Source of the DNA: Mytilus trossulus
Lineage: Eukaryota > Mollusca > Bivalvia > Mytilida > Mytilidae
Direction: 5' to 3'
Length of the DNA: 64,000 nucleotides
Assembly: GCF_036588685.1 (NCBI RefSeq)
Contig: NC_086386.1
Span: forward strand, 75,886,682-75,950,681
Shown here: one piece after another, positions 12,341-24,567 of the stretch
How the letters are laid out: the number at the start of each line of letters is the position of its first letter
How positions within the stretch are numbered: the stretch's first letter is position 1
Notes under the pieces: model-generated
The model's database searches: none
Seen by the model: the letters and a program-made list of their open reading frames with translations, nothing else
Told to the model about the DNA's origin: nothing
Position numbers and translations under genes: made by a program

Positions 12341-13186
12341 CTGCAAACTTGGAAATGTTCGCGATAGTATAATTTTTGCGATAAGAATTGAATCGCGATA
12401 ATAAAACAAGCGCGAGCATTTCGAGGAAACTCTATTCATAAGATGGAGTACGTAATAAAGGAATCGCATATTGTAAACAGGGAAATGTTCGCGGTAGTTT
12501 TTTTTTCGCTATTTTCGCGGTAAGAAGTGATACGCGAAAAAAAAATGAACGCGAAAATATTAAGGAAAAACTCTTTTAATTACATTTTCTTTTACAAATT
12601 GTGACTTGGATGGAGAGTTGCCTCTTGGCACTCATATCACATCTTCTTATATATAAGACGACAAATATATAAATTGAATCATAACTATATCTCTTAATTA
12701 AAAGCAATGTTAAAAGTCATGTATTTAACTAAAATCAGTTATTTCACTAAAGCGAACATTACAGATATTGTTATGTAAACAACACTCATTACGAGTATGT
12801 TAATGACACCTGTCAATCAGTAATAAAGGTATCACCTCGTTGAATTGATCAGATCAAAAGATCGATTAATTAGCATTAATCCTGACAGCCTTTTATTTTA
12901 ATTTATTTCTAATTAGGTTTACTTTTCTATTATTGTGTATGTGTTTTTACGAGAATTGAAACATGCCAAACTTTTAATCTACTTAACATTAATAAACCGA
13001 AAACAAAAGATTTCTGATTGATCTTATCATTAGATTTAATATTTTTGTAAAGCTGTTCACTTTCCAAATCATTTATGAAAATATTTATCTAGGCCACTGG
13101 GAAATTGCGAATTCAAAACGGCGCAAATTAGGATCGTGTAAGTAAATCGCGAAATAAAGACGGCGCGAACATTTCCCGGTTTACAG
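12341..13186. mobile_element. TA-flanked miniature inverted-repeat element
   Basis: The left end begins CTGCAAACTTGGAAATGTTC and the right end, read in reverse, begins CTGTAAACCGGGAAATGTTC. Both are followed by GCG and both are flanked by TA (12339-12340 and 13187-13188). The ends contain many GCGAA/TTCGC words. A second, internal copy of the left end starts at about 12472 ('gtaaacagggaaatgttcgc'), so the left side is duplicated. No open frame of note is present, so this is a non-autonomous element. Confidence 0.75.
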
Positions 13187-13259
13187 TATATATAGCACAA
13201 CTGTATAACCATGATAACACCGAGTTTAAATAAGACATATATATATTTCTAAACATAGT

Positions 13260-14340
13260 GATCTCATGTGCTACGGAAGTTAAGGCAGATACTTTTCAAA
13301 ATGTAGCACCCGTCGTGTTGCTCATGCTATTACACATCCAGTAAATAGTCTAGCTCGGTAGGTCACATACATGGAAAGAGGAACGGGATTATAGTTACGA
13401 CGTTAGGATCATATCCTGTATCATCTGTGAAACGGTTATTCCAAAAGGGTTAACCAACTCGTGAGAGTGTCTTCAAACTAACAAAGGGATGATGTCAACT
13501 TAGCCGCAACCGTCTATCAAGGAAATCATGATAGAAAATACTAACCAGGAACATTGAGAGATATATACTCCGTATGCAGGCGCTGCTGCAATGTTTATAC
13601 ACAGAAAAGAAAAGTTCACCATTGGGAAGCTGAAATATTTTCATTTGACATAAAGTTTTGTTTACAACCGACTTGCTTCGTCCATATTTGGATGTAAGTC
13701 AAGATAGGAGGCAGACTAAACTGTATCTTTTGTATCCTTCATCTATAGTTCGATGGGACAGGTGCGTTCAGCAAAGTCACCGTATTTTGAATTATTTTGC
13801 GAGAGCACATCATCTATATAACCGAATGTAAAGTTAAAGGATATTGCTAGCTTCTTCTCTCTTACCTAAGAAGTTCCTGTATGAAGTCAGCCTAATAATA
13901 ATGAAGAAGCAAGGAGAGGGACACAATTGGTTTTCATTGAAATATCGACCGTCTATTGAGAAACACGTCTTCCAAACGTAACGAATATGTTGTCAATCAA
14001 GAAATCAAGCATCTTGTTAATGTCAGTTTTCGAGAATTTTGTGTTTGAATCAGAGTGATGCTGTACAAAGCAGGATTAATTCCACTCTAAGACAAGATAC
14101 TTGTATCTACATTGGCCATTCCTTTTCATGAAACAAAGCAAATCGATTTTTTCACTCTAAAAGATCTACGGATTTTTAAGTATCCAAATCTGATTCAAGC
14201 TACCTCTAGAATAGGCAGTTTCCCAAAAACTTTGAAGCCAGACTTGATTGTTGATAATATAGATATTAATAATTCAAAAAGAGGTTTTGTGTAGCACTAG
14301 GAAGATCTAGCACTATATCGTTGTTTGTAAGGACACTTAT
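13260..14340 (-). pseudogene. Penelope-like reverse-transcriptase remnant
   Basis: On the minus strand this translates, with many breaks, to the reverse-transcriptase family also found at 42947-44350 and 63035-64000. The catalytic box reads GYIDDVLS (YIDD at about 13807-13818). The 13260-13440 part is the 3' end of the element ('gcacccgtcgtgttgctcat'). I assign it to Penelope-like elements from the overall pattern; that assignment comes from memory and was not tested. Frameshifts and substitutions are common. Confidence 0.65.
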
Positions 14341-14429
14341 GTAGTTTGGGCATATAATACAGTAATGGAAAATCAAGTCCTTTGTATGAAATTCCAAAAG
14401 ACCTTCAATTATTCAGGATGTCCTTTTTG

Positions 14430-14600
14430 GTAAGTTTCGTGAGGATTTATGTTTAGTTTCCATGTGAATTATCATTACATAATTCATTTATCAAGCAGTT
14501 GATTGAATTTAGTTTTACAAATAAAAACAAAAGTATTTGTGTTTTATCTTCAGGGACAACAACATATTTGTCATGGAGGTAGGAAATGTATTACTGTGTT
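14430..14600 (+). repeat. Short repeat shared with 19400-19510
   Basis: 'tttatcaagcagttgattga' and 'acaacaacatatttgtcatg' (then 'gaggtagg') correspond to 'attaatcaagcagcttatgt' and 'ataacaacaaatgtgtcatg' (then 'gaggtagg') at 19410-19505. It may be another part of the adjoining Penelope-like element. Confidence 0.45.
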
Positions 14601-14764
14601 GAATATATTTGTCTATTTTTCTTAAATTTTGATGACAGATACTATTACCTGTGGGTTATGTGGTTCACTCATGGTTGTCTATCTGCATTCCTGCTAACAT
14701 AAATATTTTTTCTTCTAGATTTAACACATATGCTACACAAACATAAACATGATAAAAATATATA

Positions 14765-14880
14765 TCAGAAGATATGGTATGAGTGCAAATGAGACAATTA
14801 TCCATGCAAGTTGTAAAGATAAACCATTATATGTTAAAGTACGGCCTTCAAGTACAGCCTTCAGGAGCCTGTAATTCAGT
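14765..14880 (+). repeat. Mytilid short dispersed repeat, head portion
   Basis: It begins 'agaagatatggtatgagtgc' and 'aaatgagacaatta' and later has 'taaagtacggccttcaa', the same order as the full copy at 49335. Confidence 0.65.
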
Positions 14881-15019
14881 GGATGTCGTTTGTGTATGTG
14901 TACCATATTTGTTTTTCGTTTATTCTTTCTTAAACAAATAAGGCCTTTGTTTTTTTGTTTGAATTTTGTTACATTGTCATTTCGTGGCTTTCAATAGCTG
15001 ACTATGTGGTATTGACTTT

Positions 15020-15115
15020 GCTCATTGCTGACAATGACCTATAGTTGTTTATTTCTGTGTCATTTGGTCTCTTGTGGAGAGTTGTCTCATTACCAATCCA
15101 ACCACATCATTTCTT
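15020..15115 (-). repeat. Mytilid short dispersed repeat, reverse orientation
   Basis: The plus strand reads 'catttggtctcttgtggaga', then 'gttgtctcattaccaat', the reverse complement of the family head. From 15120 to 15970 I see only AT-rich sequence. Confidence 0.6.
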
Positions 15116-15974
15116 TTATTTTCAACACGGAGCCTTGGGTATCTATCAAGTTATATAATGTGTATTTGCAAACACCAGGCTGTCGAAATGATTCACGAAA
15201 ATCTTATCTAGTTTGAAAGTATTTAAATTGCTGATTTCATATACGTTCTGATCACCACATAATCCCAAAATATGCATCTCATTCGGACAGACGACACGAG
15301 TAATAAATAGTAATAAACATCTACTGCATTATAAAACGATGTTTTCCATGAACATGATGAATAGAAAAAGGGAAATTTGGTATGATTGCAAATAAGTCAA
15401 CTCAGCACAAGTATAGTTCTGTTATTTCACGTATATATTTAATTTCCAATACTGTAGTAGATCTAATCTACAGCATGTACTCGTTCACTACTACTTTTGC
15501 ATAGGTACTATTTTCTTTACTTTAAAAATCATATGTAATATTTGTGTTTTTTACAGTACTTGATATGTTCTAAAACAATTTGTACAGAAATAATATCAAC
15601 AGAGATTGCAATATATCATAATTTTGAGACATTTTGAAAAAAAAAAACATTTTCAAATTGCCGCCGAAAATGTAATAGTGTAACCAAAAATCTATAGTTC
15701 TTAAAATTTCAAGTTTAAATCAATAAATGTAATATACAGGTAGCTAAATATTGCAATAATTTAAAGTAATTAAATAGTACTGCACATTACAAGTAAATTC
15801 CCAGTACTATATATTTTAGGTACAGAAATAGAACCTAAACATGCTAAAGAAGCTGTGTACTTAAATTACAGTAAATCAAATAAGATTTAAAAGATTTAAA
15901 AGAGCGCTTTACTTTTTAGAAAACATACATGTAGCATTATTCTTACAGAGGAATTAAGATCATGATCAATTAAA

Positions 15975-16110
15975 TAGATATATAGGAAGATGGGGTATTA
16001 GTGCCAATGAAACAACTATCCATCCAAATAACAATTTTTAAAAGTAAACAATTATAAATCAAGGTACGGCCTTCAACAAGGAGCCTTGGCTAACACCGAA
16101 CAACATATGT
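15975..16110 (+). repeat. Mytilid short dispersed repeat
   Basis: It begins 'ggaagatggggtattagtgc' and continues with 'catccaaataacaattttta' and 'aaggtacggccttcaac'. It is truncated after 'ccttggctaacaccgaac'. From 16111 to 17284 no feature was recognised. Confidence 0.65.
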
Positions 16111-17284
16111 ATAATGTCTTTATGTATAACGTTGCTACAAATATTATAAATTTTATTTAAAAAACGTAAACATCCAGTAAATGTCTAATGGGTGATTAAC
16201 AGTTGTCTAATTACAATCCGAATGAAATTTAGGATTTGAAGCTTTCAGTGTCCTTTGCAATCAACATTCATATATAGGTAAACGCTAGGACTATTTAACC
16301 CATGAGGACAATATTTGTCCGTCTAGGTGAAATTTGCAATTGGTATGGGTTTTTCTCGTTGATAAGCGCCATGTGGTGACTTTCAGTTCTTTACATGTTG
16401 ATGCCAACTTTCAATCATAAAACATAATAACATATATACATTTTTGCAGACAACCACCTTTTAAGACATGTTTAAATTTATGTGAACACGTTTATCTAAC
16501 GTTTATCTCTAGTAACAAGCATAGAATATTATTTCATGAAATCTTTTTTTATAATGCCTGTAATGTTTGCGATTAGACCCCTCATATTGAAAATAATACA
16601 CATATAAATGTATGGGACTGATATCATGCATAAAAGATTTTGACACACATGTTTATAATTTGTAGTTTGTGTATATGTTATCAATTAGGATTATTTAATA
16701 TATACCCTTTTGACCCCTTTAAGAAGTTTTTCATTCAAAACAATTATCCTTGATCGAATAATATAAATCAGACCATCAGATTATTGTTTATAATTAGTTT
16801 AACCGAGTATTATCAATAGCTATCGTGCAATAATTCGTAATAGAAAGTAATTAGTTAGAATAAAACAGCAGTAACTAGTGGTTGTTTTAACCAACACTTC
16901 TCTTCTCATGTTTATAGCATAATGTTTACAATAATGACACATAGCACCTATTAGCTAAGTTGTGAAGTGGGGCCAAAAGAAAAAGCATCTTAAAAGTTTT
17001 TAACTTAACTTTCAGACTATAAAGGGATAATATTTTGTTTCTCCATAACATCATGAACATTTCATCAGTTCTTCCATCTCACATTCCCCATCAAACTTAT
17101 AATCAAGAATGCTTCATTAAGTAAATGTACATGCTCTCTTTATCGTCTGTCAGCCGTTTTCCAATAGAGACACGAAATGTAGGCATCGAAATAACATTAT
17201 CATGATCAATGCCAAAATCATTGTTTAACATTATTCCAATTCAGCCTATTAAAATAAAGAGATACTCCTAACCGTACAAATGAT

Positions 17285-18190
17285 TAGCATGGGAAGATCG
17301 TATAATGAGTCAATACTATCAAATTCATCATTATAGGTCAAAGTACAGTCTTTAACAGTAGTTCACACGAAGCCTTGGATTACACAGAAGAGCAAGCTAT
17401 GAAGGTCCAAAAACATAACTAGTGTTAAACAATTCAAACGGTAAAACTAACGGGCAAATCGATATAAAAAACAAGAAATAACGATAAATACGTATGAACC
17501 AAATCAAGAACGACTTATACTGCACGTCAGGTTCTTCACTTAGAACAGATGCAAGCAATCACAGCGGGTTTAAACGTTTTAATGGAACCCAACATTCATC
17601 CTTATCTGCAAAAAAAGTGTAACATCAGAAGAAAGAAAGACGCATTATGAAATATCAATTGAAATGGCATAGCTCAATTAAAAGACATATGAACACAAGT
17701 AAACATACACTGAACGAATAAATTTGATCTATGATACAATGTAAATACAAAATCAATATAATGAGGAATGAATAATTGGAGTATTTTACCGCTGTTCAAT
17801 ATTAAACAATTTAAAAAAAAATATATAAAAAAATCCGCCATTTTTCATGATGATATGTATACACAGGTAAAAACAAATAGTTGTGTTGTTAGATATCCAG
17901 TAAAATGGAGAAAGGGAATATTGTGTACAAACAAGTAATACATACTTTTGATATTCATAGTACGAATTGTGAAAATGTATAGTAAATATAAACACTGGTA
18001 TATAGACCAGATACAACTCAATAAGTAAATAGCATGTAACTTAAAAGCATAACAAGTAGTATTAACAGGTCAAATTAACAGGAAAATACTAATTCAGCGT
18101 ACTCGGAGTTACTGATAGCTAGTTGCATGTAAAAGCCAAAAACAATTCATAATAAAAAAACATGCAACAGAGACTAAAATCAACTTAAGG
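17285..18190 (+). repeat. Long copy of mytilid dispersed repeat, about 0.9 kb
   Basis: It matches 49335-50175 along most of its length: 'tcacacgaagccttggatta', 'agcaagctatgaaggtccaa', 'cagcgggtttaaacgtttta', 'tgaacgaataaatttgat', 'agttactgatagctagttgc' and 'agagactaaaatcaact'. The two copies show that the family is much longer than its usual 100-250 bp fragments. Confidence 0.7.
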
Positions 18191-18679
18191 ACATTCCATG
18201 GATTTAATCTTTACCCGTCATAGACAGTCAAATAACACATTATGTACAATGCCAAACATAAATACATCGACAGGCAGTGGGATAGTGAGGAGTTAACCTC
18301 GCTATAGATAAAAAGTAACGTAGGTGTATTTTGAAACATCCCATTTGAAAAGAAGACACTTTTAGAAATGTTGTAATTCGCTGATGACAAAATCGATACT
18401 AGTGTCAATGTAAACTACGTTCAAAGATCTATTACAACATTGGTAAGATGACTCTTACTAATAAGTTTATTTTAAGGTTCGATGAGTTTACACGGATAAC
18501 ATAGTGATTTCTACGTCTATAATATTACAGTATGCACAGTTAATTATTACGCTCAGGGTAAAATAATCGAATATGAATACCAAATCCATGGTCAAGTGAA
18601 AATAAATCTACAACTGCCATGAATTATTTCTTAATTATAAAAAAGAATTCAAGAAATATTTCAAACTAAGTTCAGCTCC

Positions 18680-18860
18680 AATAAGTATATTTGCACATCA
18701 TATACGTATATATTCACATCACATTAGTAAGTATGCACATCATATAATGATGTTTGCACATCAGACAAAAATTTGTGCACATCTTACTAGCATATTTATA
18801 CATCGTATAAAGTTGTGTTTACATCATATAATGACAACTGCACATCATATAATGAAAAAG
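18680..18860 (+). repeat. Degenerate tandem repeat of about 20 bp
   Basis: Variants of 'tttgcacatcatataatgat' recur about eight times (gcacatcatatacg, gcacatcatataatg, gcacatcagac, gcacatcttac, tacatcgtataa, gcacatcatataatg) with irregular spacing of 18-25 bp. Confidence 0.6.
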
Positions 18861-18912
18861 TTCACAGCGAGGCAGTGTTGGTTCCATACCTTAACGTACT
18901 CCTCTTTCATTT

Positions 18913-19191
18913 TTATGTTTGTGAAATCATAGGTGTTGATTCACTTGTAGCAGGTGTCTTTAAACAATTAAAAATATTGACGCAACATGGCTTTAATTTA
19001 TGAAAAGTATCTAAATTATTAAAATAGTAATAACCTTCTGGCTGTACATGCGTTAAATCACGGGTATCTTGGAAGATATTCCGAGGAACACACAAATCAA
19101 ATGCAACAGTGTTCCGTGCAGCAAAAGAGGACCTTGGTAACCAGGATGACATCCCAGTCAGTTTGTTCTTTGTATTATTTGTATTCATCAT
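18913..19191 (-). CDS. Candidate exon, uncharacterised
   Basis: The minus-strand frame from ATG at 19191 reads MMNTNNTKNKLTG and then SSWLPRSSFAARNTVAFDL. About the first 50 residues (to HVQPEG) look less biased than the surrounding AT-rich noise, with Trp, Pro and mixed charges. The rest is low-complexity. Possible donors lie at GAAG/GTTATT and CAT/GTACAG; the second is phase 0. It is 7 kb upstream of the ninjurin-like exons on the same strand, so it could be their missing 5' exon, but nothing proves that. No family was recognised and it may be chance. Confidence 0.25.
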   Translation of the reverse strand: MMNTNNTKNKLTGMSSWLPRSSFAARNTVAFDLCVPRNIFQDTRDLTHVQPEGYYYFNNLDTFHKLKPCCVNIFNCLKTPATSESTPMISQT

Positions 19192-19605
19192 GCAGAAAAC
19201 TACCAAGTTAATGATGAACTAGGGGACTAATTTACCCGGCACTTGTGGAGTTTAGGTATCCAATACGTTGAGGAACGATTCAGCTCTTTATCTTTGGTTG
19301 AAATTCAAAAGGCACGTAGAACAGACCTATGCTTATTCAGGAATTCCTCTTATGCAAGTGTCGTTGGGTATTTGTTGGTTTTCCAAGCGAATTGTCAATA
19401 TCTATTTCATTAATCAAGCAGCTTATGTAATTGGACAAACACACGAAAACAATGTTGTTTGGTGCTTATCTGCGAGGATAACAACAAATGTGTCATGGAG
19501 GTAGGTCACGTGTGTTGCAAAATTTTAGTCCTTAAATATTGATGTTGCCTGGGTATTGATAGACAAATTCAGTTCCTTCACTCTGGTGTGAATGACCTCC
19601 TAGCC

Positions 19606-21931
19606 TTACACACTAAAAAAAAAATACTTAGTAATTTTTATTTACTCATTTGGAGTAATTCTATTACTTACACAATTTCTTACTATTACTAACAATTACT
19701 TACTTTTACTTAGTTTTACTAAATATTCTGAAGGAATTACTTGAAATTACTTAATTTATTTTTTTACATGATTTAAGTAATCCAAATAGTTTTAAGTAAA
19801 AATTAATTACTTGAATTAAGTAAAACTATTTCAAAAATTACTTAGTAATTTATTTTTACTTAAATGCAGTAAATGATATACTAAAATTACTTCTCATTAC
19901 TAGGTAGGATTAGATAAATTCCTTCAAATGAATACTATATAATTTTACTCTATATATTTACAACTTTTACAACTTCTACTATTTATAATGATAAATGTTT
20001 TCTATGAAGTTTGACTCCATAATTTAACAATTTCAACAATATGTAGGTTTAAGTCTGAAAATTGCATAATTTTGGATAACAATTTTCTTTAAAGAGACAA
20101 TTATTCCAACTTGGAAATATTTTTAATTATATGGAATTTACATAATTTCCTGTGCTTATATTTTCATATATTTCATGTATATTCTGTATTCTAATGTTCA
20201 GTGTGGCACCTAAAACTTTCTATTTCAAAGTAGATAACACATTTTCAATAGAATGTACTGTACTGCGCACAACACTATCTATTCCAAATACATTGTATGG
20301 AAAGTATTATGCAATGCTTAAAATAATAATGCAGAATAAACATGGAATTTTAAGCACAAGAAATCATGCAAAATACATAATTAAAAATAATTCCAATTTG
20401 AAAAAATAGCCTGTTTTTAGATAATACTTTGAAATGCTTAAAACATTGGATCGGAATTACTAAGTATTACCATAGATATGGTATTACTTAGAATTACTAG
20501 TCATTACTTAACCTATTTTCATTTTAGATATCCTCAAATTATTATTATCCATTTTTAATATAATTTTATAATGTCAAATAACATGATTTAGTTTTACTAA
20601 AATTAAAAATTAACTATTATAAATGTTCAAAATTGTATAATATTTCCTGTATTTTTAATAAGTAGTTTTTGATTTGAGAGTGAAAAAAAAATCGGCCAAT
20701 CAGAATTAAGGTTTCATTTGACTTTGGTAAGCTATTTTTGAAAATTGGCTGGAGCTAATTCAGTTTTGAATTTGAAAAAAAGTTTACAGAGTTTATTGAA
20801 ATACTTACACAAAGTTACACACATGAAAGGAAAGGAGAACCTTACAAAAAAGGACGCTTTGTGGGTTTTCATGTTTCTGGCTACTCTTTGTGTACTTATT
20901 CAATTAAATGAAAAAATAACACAAAGAGTTGCTGGGGAGGTTGCCCATGTTAACTTACAACAAACAAGGGAAATTATGGATTATAACAAAGGATATAGTA
21001 TATGATTATTCTTTAAAAAGGTATGTTACTATTTCAAATTATATGCATTTATAATAAAACAGTGTAGAATTTTTATTTCAATCTATAAATATATTATAAA
21101 TTAGTGCCTATAAATAGCAACACATGACATACAAATATATGGGAGTGTGGATTAATCAGTACAGAGATTATTTACTCTTAAATTGTTCTTGAATAAATAT
21201 TTCATTGATTAGATTATGTTTTCTTGAACTCGAGTAATTTAAGCAGATTACTTTAAAGTGTAATTACTTGAATTATCATTTTGAATAACTAAGATTTTTA
21301 TTAAGAATTACTTAAAATTATTACTAAGAATTACTTAAAATTATTACTAAGAATTACTTAAAATTATTACTATGAATTACTTAAAATTATTACTATGAAT
21401 TACTTAAAATTATTACTAAGGACTACTTACAATTATTACTTAGGATTTCTAACAGCTATTACTTAGGATTACTAGAAATTATTACTAATGATTACTTGAA
21501 ATTATAACTTAGAATTACTTGTAATTATAACTTAGAATTACTTGTAATTACTTTTTTTTTCTTAGTATTACTTAAGATTATTTCTAAGAATTACTTGGAA
21601 TTGCTTGCATTATTACTATGAATTACTTTTAGTTTTACTATTAATTACTTACAATTACTTGTTATATTACTAGTATTAAAATGTAATAAATACTTGAAAT
21701 TTTTTCTTTAAAATATTACTTAGAATTACTTATGTTGATTATTTTGTTTACTGAATTGGATTACTTAGAACTACTTAAAAAGTAAATTACTTGTATTTAC
21801 TTGAAATAACTTAACATCACCAATAATTACTATCAATGATCAATAATTTTGACAAATTCAATTACTTGAATCAAGTAATTGAATTACCTTTTTTTTTGGT
21901 AATTCCAAGTAATTGTTTTATTAGAGTGTAA
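19606..21931. mobile_element. TA-flanked element packed with AATTACTT words
   Basis: The left end reads TTACACACTAAAAAAAAAAT, then ACTTAGTAATT. The right end in reverse reads TTACACTCTAATAAAACAAT, then TACTTGGAATT. The ends therefore match as inverted repeats, with TA (or TTA/TAA) at the borders. 19620-19920 and 21230-21930 consist mostly of AATTACTT/AAGTAATT words; 21290-21425 includes a 27-bp tandem 'gaattacttaaaattattac'. The middle (19930-21220) is not repetitive and holds a small open frame at 20823-21005. No transposase was seen, so the element is non-autonomous. Confidence 0.7.
20823..21005 (+). CDS. Small ORF in the AATTACTT element, one membrane segment
   Basis: The frame encodes 60 residues from ATG. 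It begins MKGKENLTKKDALWVFMFLA and continues into a hydrophobic stretch (about residues 12-29, WVFMFLATLCVLIQ), followed by a polar tail ending NKGYSI. It remains open upstream for 26 more codons without an ATG. The frame looks less biased than its neighbourhood, but it is short, has no recognised relative, and may be chance or part of a captured exon. Confidence 0.25.
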   Translation: MKGKENLTKKDALWVFMFLATLCVLIQLNEKITQRVAGEVAHVNLQQTREIMDYNKGYSI

Positions 21932-22149
21932 TTATTTGCGAAAGAGTATCTACATCTTCTTTCACGCGTTTAACCCATTGCCTGGCATACTTCTGAATTG
22001 AATCTGTCAGTATCTAGAAGTTGATTGTTCATTTTAACGAATATGGGCTTACCATTTTTCGAACCTTTGGCATTTAAGTATGTGTAAAAAAAAATGTTGA
22101 TGTCACAAGTAATAACGTGGCCAGCTGACCTTCACATACATGGGAAGCT

Positions 22150-22245
22150 AGCACCGGTGCATTCGGGGGGTTTTAACTCGTCAAAATTGAGATCCTCAAA
22201 AACGAGTTTGTAATTGAACAATTAAGTTGCTATAGATTTGGTATA
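22150..22245 (+). repeat. Direct repeat left of the 12-kb composite element
   Basis: 'aagctagcaccgg', 'ggttttaactcg', 'gatcctcaaaaacgag', 'tttgtaattgaacaattaag' and 'tatagatttggtatagg' correspond in order to the block at 34965-35060. The composite element sits between these two same-orientation copies. Confidence 0.5.
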
Positions 22246-22636
22246 GGTGTGAGAGATGAGAGAAGTATTTTCGATTAAACAATCTAAGATGAAGAATATT
22301 GCACAAGTTGACGACATCGATACCTTTGTTGGCAAAGGAACGTTAAATATTTTTTTTTTCTCTTTTTCATCTTTTCCAGTGCGAACTGGATTGAACTGTA
22401 TGTGTCTTGCAATATCAGAAATAATCACTGTAAGTTTGTATTGGTTTAAATTACTATTTGTCCTACAGGTACTTACAGATGGGTGCGGTCCTAACCTTGA
22501 CAAAAGTTAACTTAGAGTTAACTTGTTGACTGCTTTCCAAGTTAACTTGAGAATTTTTAAGCAGTCAAGCAAGTTAACTTCGTCGTCGGTGGACCAGACC
22601 TACGGTCTGCTTTTTTAGTACTGCTGCAGACCTATC

Positions 22637-22850
22637 GACAAGTCTGCTCCAGACCAGACCTGTGGACAAGTCTGCTTTTGACCAGTCCTGATGACAGGTC
22701 TGCCCCAGACCAGACCTGTGGACAGGTCTGCTTTTGACCAGTCCTGAGGACAGGTCTGCCTCAGACCAGACCTGTGGACAGGTCTGCTCCTGTCCAGACC
22801 TGAGGACATGTCTGCTTTTGACCAGACCTGTGGACAAGTCTGCTATTGAC
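22637..22850 (+). repeat. 28-bp tandem repeat, subterminal in composite element
   Basis: There are about eight contiguous units of the form gacaggtctgc-NNNN-gaccagacctgtg, starting at 22637, 22665, 22693, 22721, 22749, 22777, 22805 and 22833. The unit is itself partly palindromic (gacctg/caggtc). Since 28 is not a multiple of 3, the repeat opens frames in more than one phase on the minus strand; these are not genes. Confidence 0.85.
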
Positions 22851-23479
22851 TGTCCCTTTCTAAATTTTACTTAATGCTTAAATTTATTCTTGCATGGATA
22901 TTTCATTGATATTCAACTTGTTTGCATTGGATTTACTATTCTATTTCCCGCAGAATATTCTAACAGAAATTGTACAGTGTCCGTAAGCATACGGTGTGGT
23001 AAAACTATCAACAATCTCGTCAAATTCGTCAGATTTGTCATTGCCCATATTTATATGGGACGTCCTAAAATTATACTCAATGCGCATTTTAATGAAATAG
23101 TTGCCACTTGACGTTTAACTATAAACAAAATCAATCAACCGACATAATAGATTCCAAGAAGAGAACCTCGTATACTTTTTTTATTAAATCATTGTAAATA
23201 GTACAAATGAATTCAGACATGTCAGTGTTGGTACGGATTCGTTGGTACTTTGATGATGTGGCATAATAGTTTTGTTTTACACGTACACCATCATGAACTC
23301 CTATATATGATGTGACTGTTATTATGAATAAAGAGATAAAATTCTGACATTCTTAATTTATTCAGAATATTTTTTGCATTAATAGTTTTCCAATATTATT
23401 GATTACGTGTACATGATGATTTACGGTCCTACTAAAATGTGAACAAGAGCGCCAGGAGAAGACGTTAAGGCGCTCGGTA
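22851..23479. other. Non-repetitive spacer inside composite element
   Basis: This is single-copy sequence within the window, between the 28-bp repeat and the satellite array. The only open frame (22890-23111) has no motif. 'gagcgccaggag' and 'aaggcgctcggt' at 23448-23478 form a small inverted repeat just before the array. Confidence 0.4.
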
Positions 23480-24567
23480 CAATGGTATGCGGGTATATAG
23501 ATTTGCAAATAAAAGTGCACATATGATCAGTTTTGGTCAAATAGTTTTGTTTTCCAAGTCAGCATGAGGTATTTAAACTACTGAAATTTTGTTAAGTATC
23601 AATATTTTGAATAAAAGGAGGACACGCTAGCTGGTATCCTAAATTTATGCGAACAAAAATTTGTTGTTATTAAATTGCAATATTGCTGTCCATTGTCATG
23701 ATTATATTATACATTGATTCCTGACATAAAAAATATGGCTGATTAATACTATGCAGGTACGTCATGGTGTATATAGATTTACAAATTAAAGTGCATATAT
23801 GGTCAGTTTTGGTGGATGCCGTCAAATAATTTTGTTGTACAAGTCAACTGGAGGCATCAAAACTACTGAAATTTTGTTACGTATCAGTATTTTAAGTAAA
23901 AAGAGGACATGCTGGTATCCTAAATTTAGGCGAACAAAAATTTGTTGTTATTATATTGCAATATTGCTGTCCATTGTCATGATTGTATTATACATAAAAT
24001 CCTGACATAAAGAAATGACTGATTTACTGTCTGGGTATATAGATTTTCAAATTAAAGTGCACATATGGTCAGTTTTGGTGGATGCGGTCAAATAATTTTG
24101 TTGTACAAGTCAACTGGAGGTATCAAAACTACTGAAATTTTGTTACGTATCAGTATTTTAAGTAAAAGAGGACATGCTGGTATCCTAAATTTAGGCGAAC
24201 AAAAATTTGTTGTTATAATATTGCAGTATTGCTGTCCATTGTCATGATTGTATTATACATTAAATCCTGACATAAAGAAATGACTGATTTACTGTCTGGG
24301 TATATAGATTTTCAAATTAAAGTGCACATATGGTCAGTTTTGGTAATGCGGTCAAATAATTTTGTTGTACAAGTCAGCTGGAGGTATCAAAACTACTGAA
24401 ATTTTGTTACGTATCAATATTTTGAATAAAATGAGGACATGCTGGTATCCTAAATTTATGCGAACAAAAATTTGTTGTTATTATATTGCAATATTGCTGT
24501 CCATTGTCATGATTGTATTATACATTGATTCTGGCATAAAAAATATGGCTGATTAAATATGCGGGTA

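Noticed and set aside
14112..14294. 60-codon plus-strand frame
   Set aside because: It is antisense to a Penelope-like reverse-transcriptase remnant.
22367..22431. Plus-strand exon between TTTTCCAG and GTAAGT
   Set aside because: Both splice signals look good, but two of three frames are stopped or meaningless and no neighbour exon was found.
22574..22837. 87- and 64-codon minus-strand frames with WSKADLSTGL repeats
   Set aside because: They are by-products of the 28-bp tandem repeat in an element end.
22637..22850. CRISPR-like array
   Set aside because: Units are contiguous without spacers, and the host is eukaryotic.
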